Source: Trachythela sp. YZ-2020
Lineage: Eukaryota; Cnidaria; Anthozoa; Malacalcyonacea; Clavulariidae
Length of the DNA: 64,000 nt
Assembly: GCA_016169945.1 (NCBI GenBank)
Contig: JADLSH010000367.1
Span: 5,670,501 to 5,734,500 of the forward strand
Reading direction: 5' to 3'
Shown: positions 63,528 to 64,000 of the stretch, in pieces
Layout: every line of letters starts with the position of its first letter
How positions within the stretch are numbered: position 1 is the stretch's first letter
Position numbers and translations under genes: made by a program
The notes under the pieces: generated by a model
What the model was told of the DNA's origin: nothing
Databases searched by the model: none
The model's input: the letters and a program-made list of their open reading frames with translations, nothing else

Positions 63528-63699
63528 CTTGACTATATTTTTTTACAATGTTTTGTGTAAGAAGAAATTTTGCAAGCTCCAATGTTTACGAAATTCCAGG
63601 TAAAAAAGGCTTACCGTATGTTTTTGAACATTTCTTAAAGAATCAAACTATTCTCGAAATTTCAAGCAGACGTACAAGTGGGAAAAGATCCCTCAATGT

Positions 63700-63771
63700 G
63701 GGCTTGCACGGGAATCGAATCCGTGACCTCTCGCACCCAAAGCGAGAATCATACCACTAGACCAGCAAGCC
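63700..63771 (-). tRNA. tRNA-Pro (TGG)
   Basis: Intact, last tRNA-Pro in the window. Confidence 0.9.
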
Positions 63772-63907
63772 GATGTATTTCTAATTATCGTGCGGGCTGT
63801 CTCTCTGGATTCAATTATTCTATATTTCCAGCTGCAACAAGTATATAACTTGTGTTAAATTTTCGAATATTCTCTAATACAGAATAAAAATTGCCACGTT
63901 CTTTGTT

Positions 63908-63979
63908 TTTCTGGTCGTACAGTTGTTAGTACTTTGCGTTGTGGCCGCAATAACTCTGGTTCGAATCCTGGTCACGGCA
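63908..63979 (+). pseudogene. His-B type copy with consensus B-box
   Basis: Counterpart of 59875. Confidence 0.65.
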
Positions 63980-64000
63980 GTTATTCCATTTCGAAGAAAT

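Larger units (their letters stand above)
60304..63979. repeat. Higher-order repeat, copy 2 (cut by window end)
   Basis: Second copy of the 4.03-kb block, differing by isolated substitutions only, including the anticodon base at 62351 versus 58318 and a damaged Asn-like copy at 62107. Confidence 0.9.
50162..64000. repeat. tRNA gene tandem array (Asn, Pro, His modules), continues beyond window
   Basis: A module of about 670 bp holds a His-type sequence on +, an Asn-type sequence on + and a Pro tRNA on -. Two slightly different modules form a unit of about 1.34 kb (Pro AGG, His-A, Asn-divergent, Pro TGG, His-B, Asn). Units start at 53586, 54932, 56270, 57613, 58956, 60304, 61647 and 62989, with spacings of 1338-1348 bp. 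The part before 53586 is an older, more diverged version. Asn and Pro genes remain conserved between units. Intergenic parts are also nearly identical in the later units. Confidence 0.95.

Noticed and set aside
1..64000. Bacterial or archaeal origin (operons, ribosome binding sites)
   Set aside because: Eukaryotic retrotransposons, eukaryotic-type tRNA genes with internal promoters and GT-AG introns point to an animal genome; no Shine-Dalgarno-spaced gene starts are apparent.

Overview
The window is eukaryotic, from a metazoan nuclear genome. The evidence is metazoan-type non-LTR retrotransposons, Tc1/mariner-type DNA transposons, foldback elements, candidate GT-AG introns and a tandem array of eukaryotic-type tRNA genes. 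The overall AT-rich composition and the repeat types fit an aquatic invertebrate, possibly a bivalve mollusc, but I cannot fix the taxon from sequence alone. No bacterial features are present.

Layout. 1-2780: 3' half of a dead non-LTR retrotransposon. 2781-7319: repeat-rich intergenic DNA with a HIRAN-like gene relic and a three-copy 181-bp tandem repeat. 7326-44511 (borders inferred): a large Maverick/Polinton-type (adintovirus-like) integrated DNA virus element, visibly more AT-rich than its flanks. 44518-50160: intergenic DNA with a foldback element and a series of small hairpin repeats. 50162-64000 and beyond the window: a tandem array of tRNA-Asn, tRNA-Pro and degenerate tRNA-His copies.

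The Maverick-type element carries the expected core: retroviral-type integrase, two capsid proteins (a minor/penton-like one and a double-jelly-roll-like major capsid protein), a pVI/pX-like small basic-hydrophobic protein, an adenain-like protease, an FtsK/A32-type packaging ATPase and a family B DNA polymerase. Around this core sit about 25 small, mostly unrecognised genes, a SET-domain gene with a zinc-binding-like motif, and a right arm built from tandem duplications and a small paralogous family. Two genes show in-frame candidate spliceosomal introns of 93 and 69 nt. Several neighbouring genes overlap by ATGA, a compact virus-like arrangement. Almost every recognisable core gene is broken by frameshifts or stops, so this copy is dead unless homopolymer-run sequencing errors account for many of the breaks.

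The element has been hit by later insertions: a DD41D-like mariner (15140-16652, TA target duplication), a CR1/L2-like retrotransposon (about 22117-25910), a composite Crypton-fragment/retroelement insertion (29639-30560) and a palindromised Tc1-like element (39277-40315).

The tRNA array is built from a roughly 670-bp His-Asn-Pro module (His and Asn on +, Pro on -). The module is paired into a unit of about 1.34 kb, and three such units form a 4.03-kb higher-order repeat duplicated at 56270 and 60304. Asn(GTT) and Pro(AGG/TGG) genes look intact. Every His copy is damaged.
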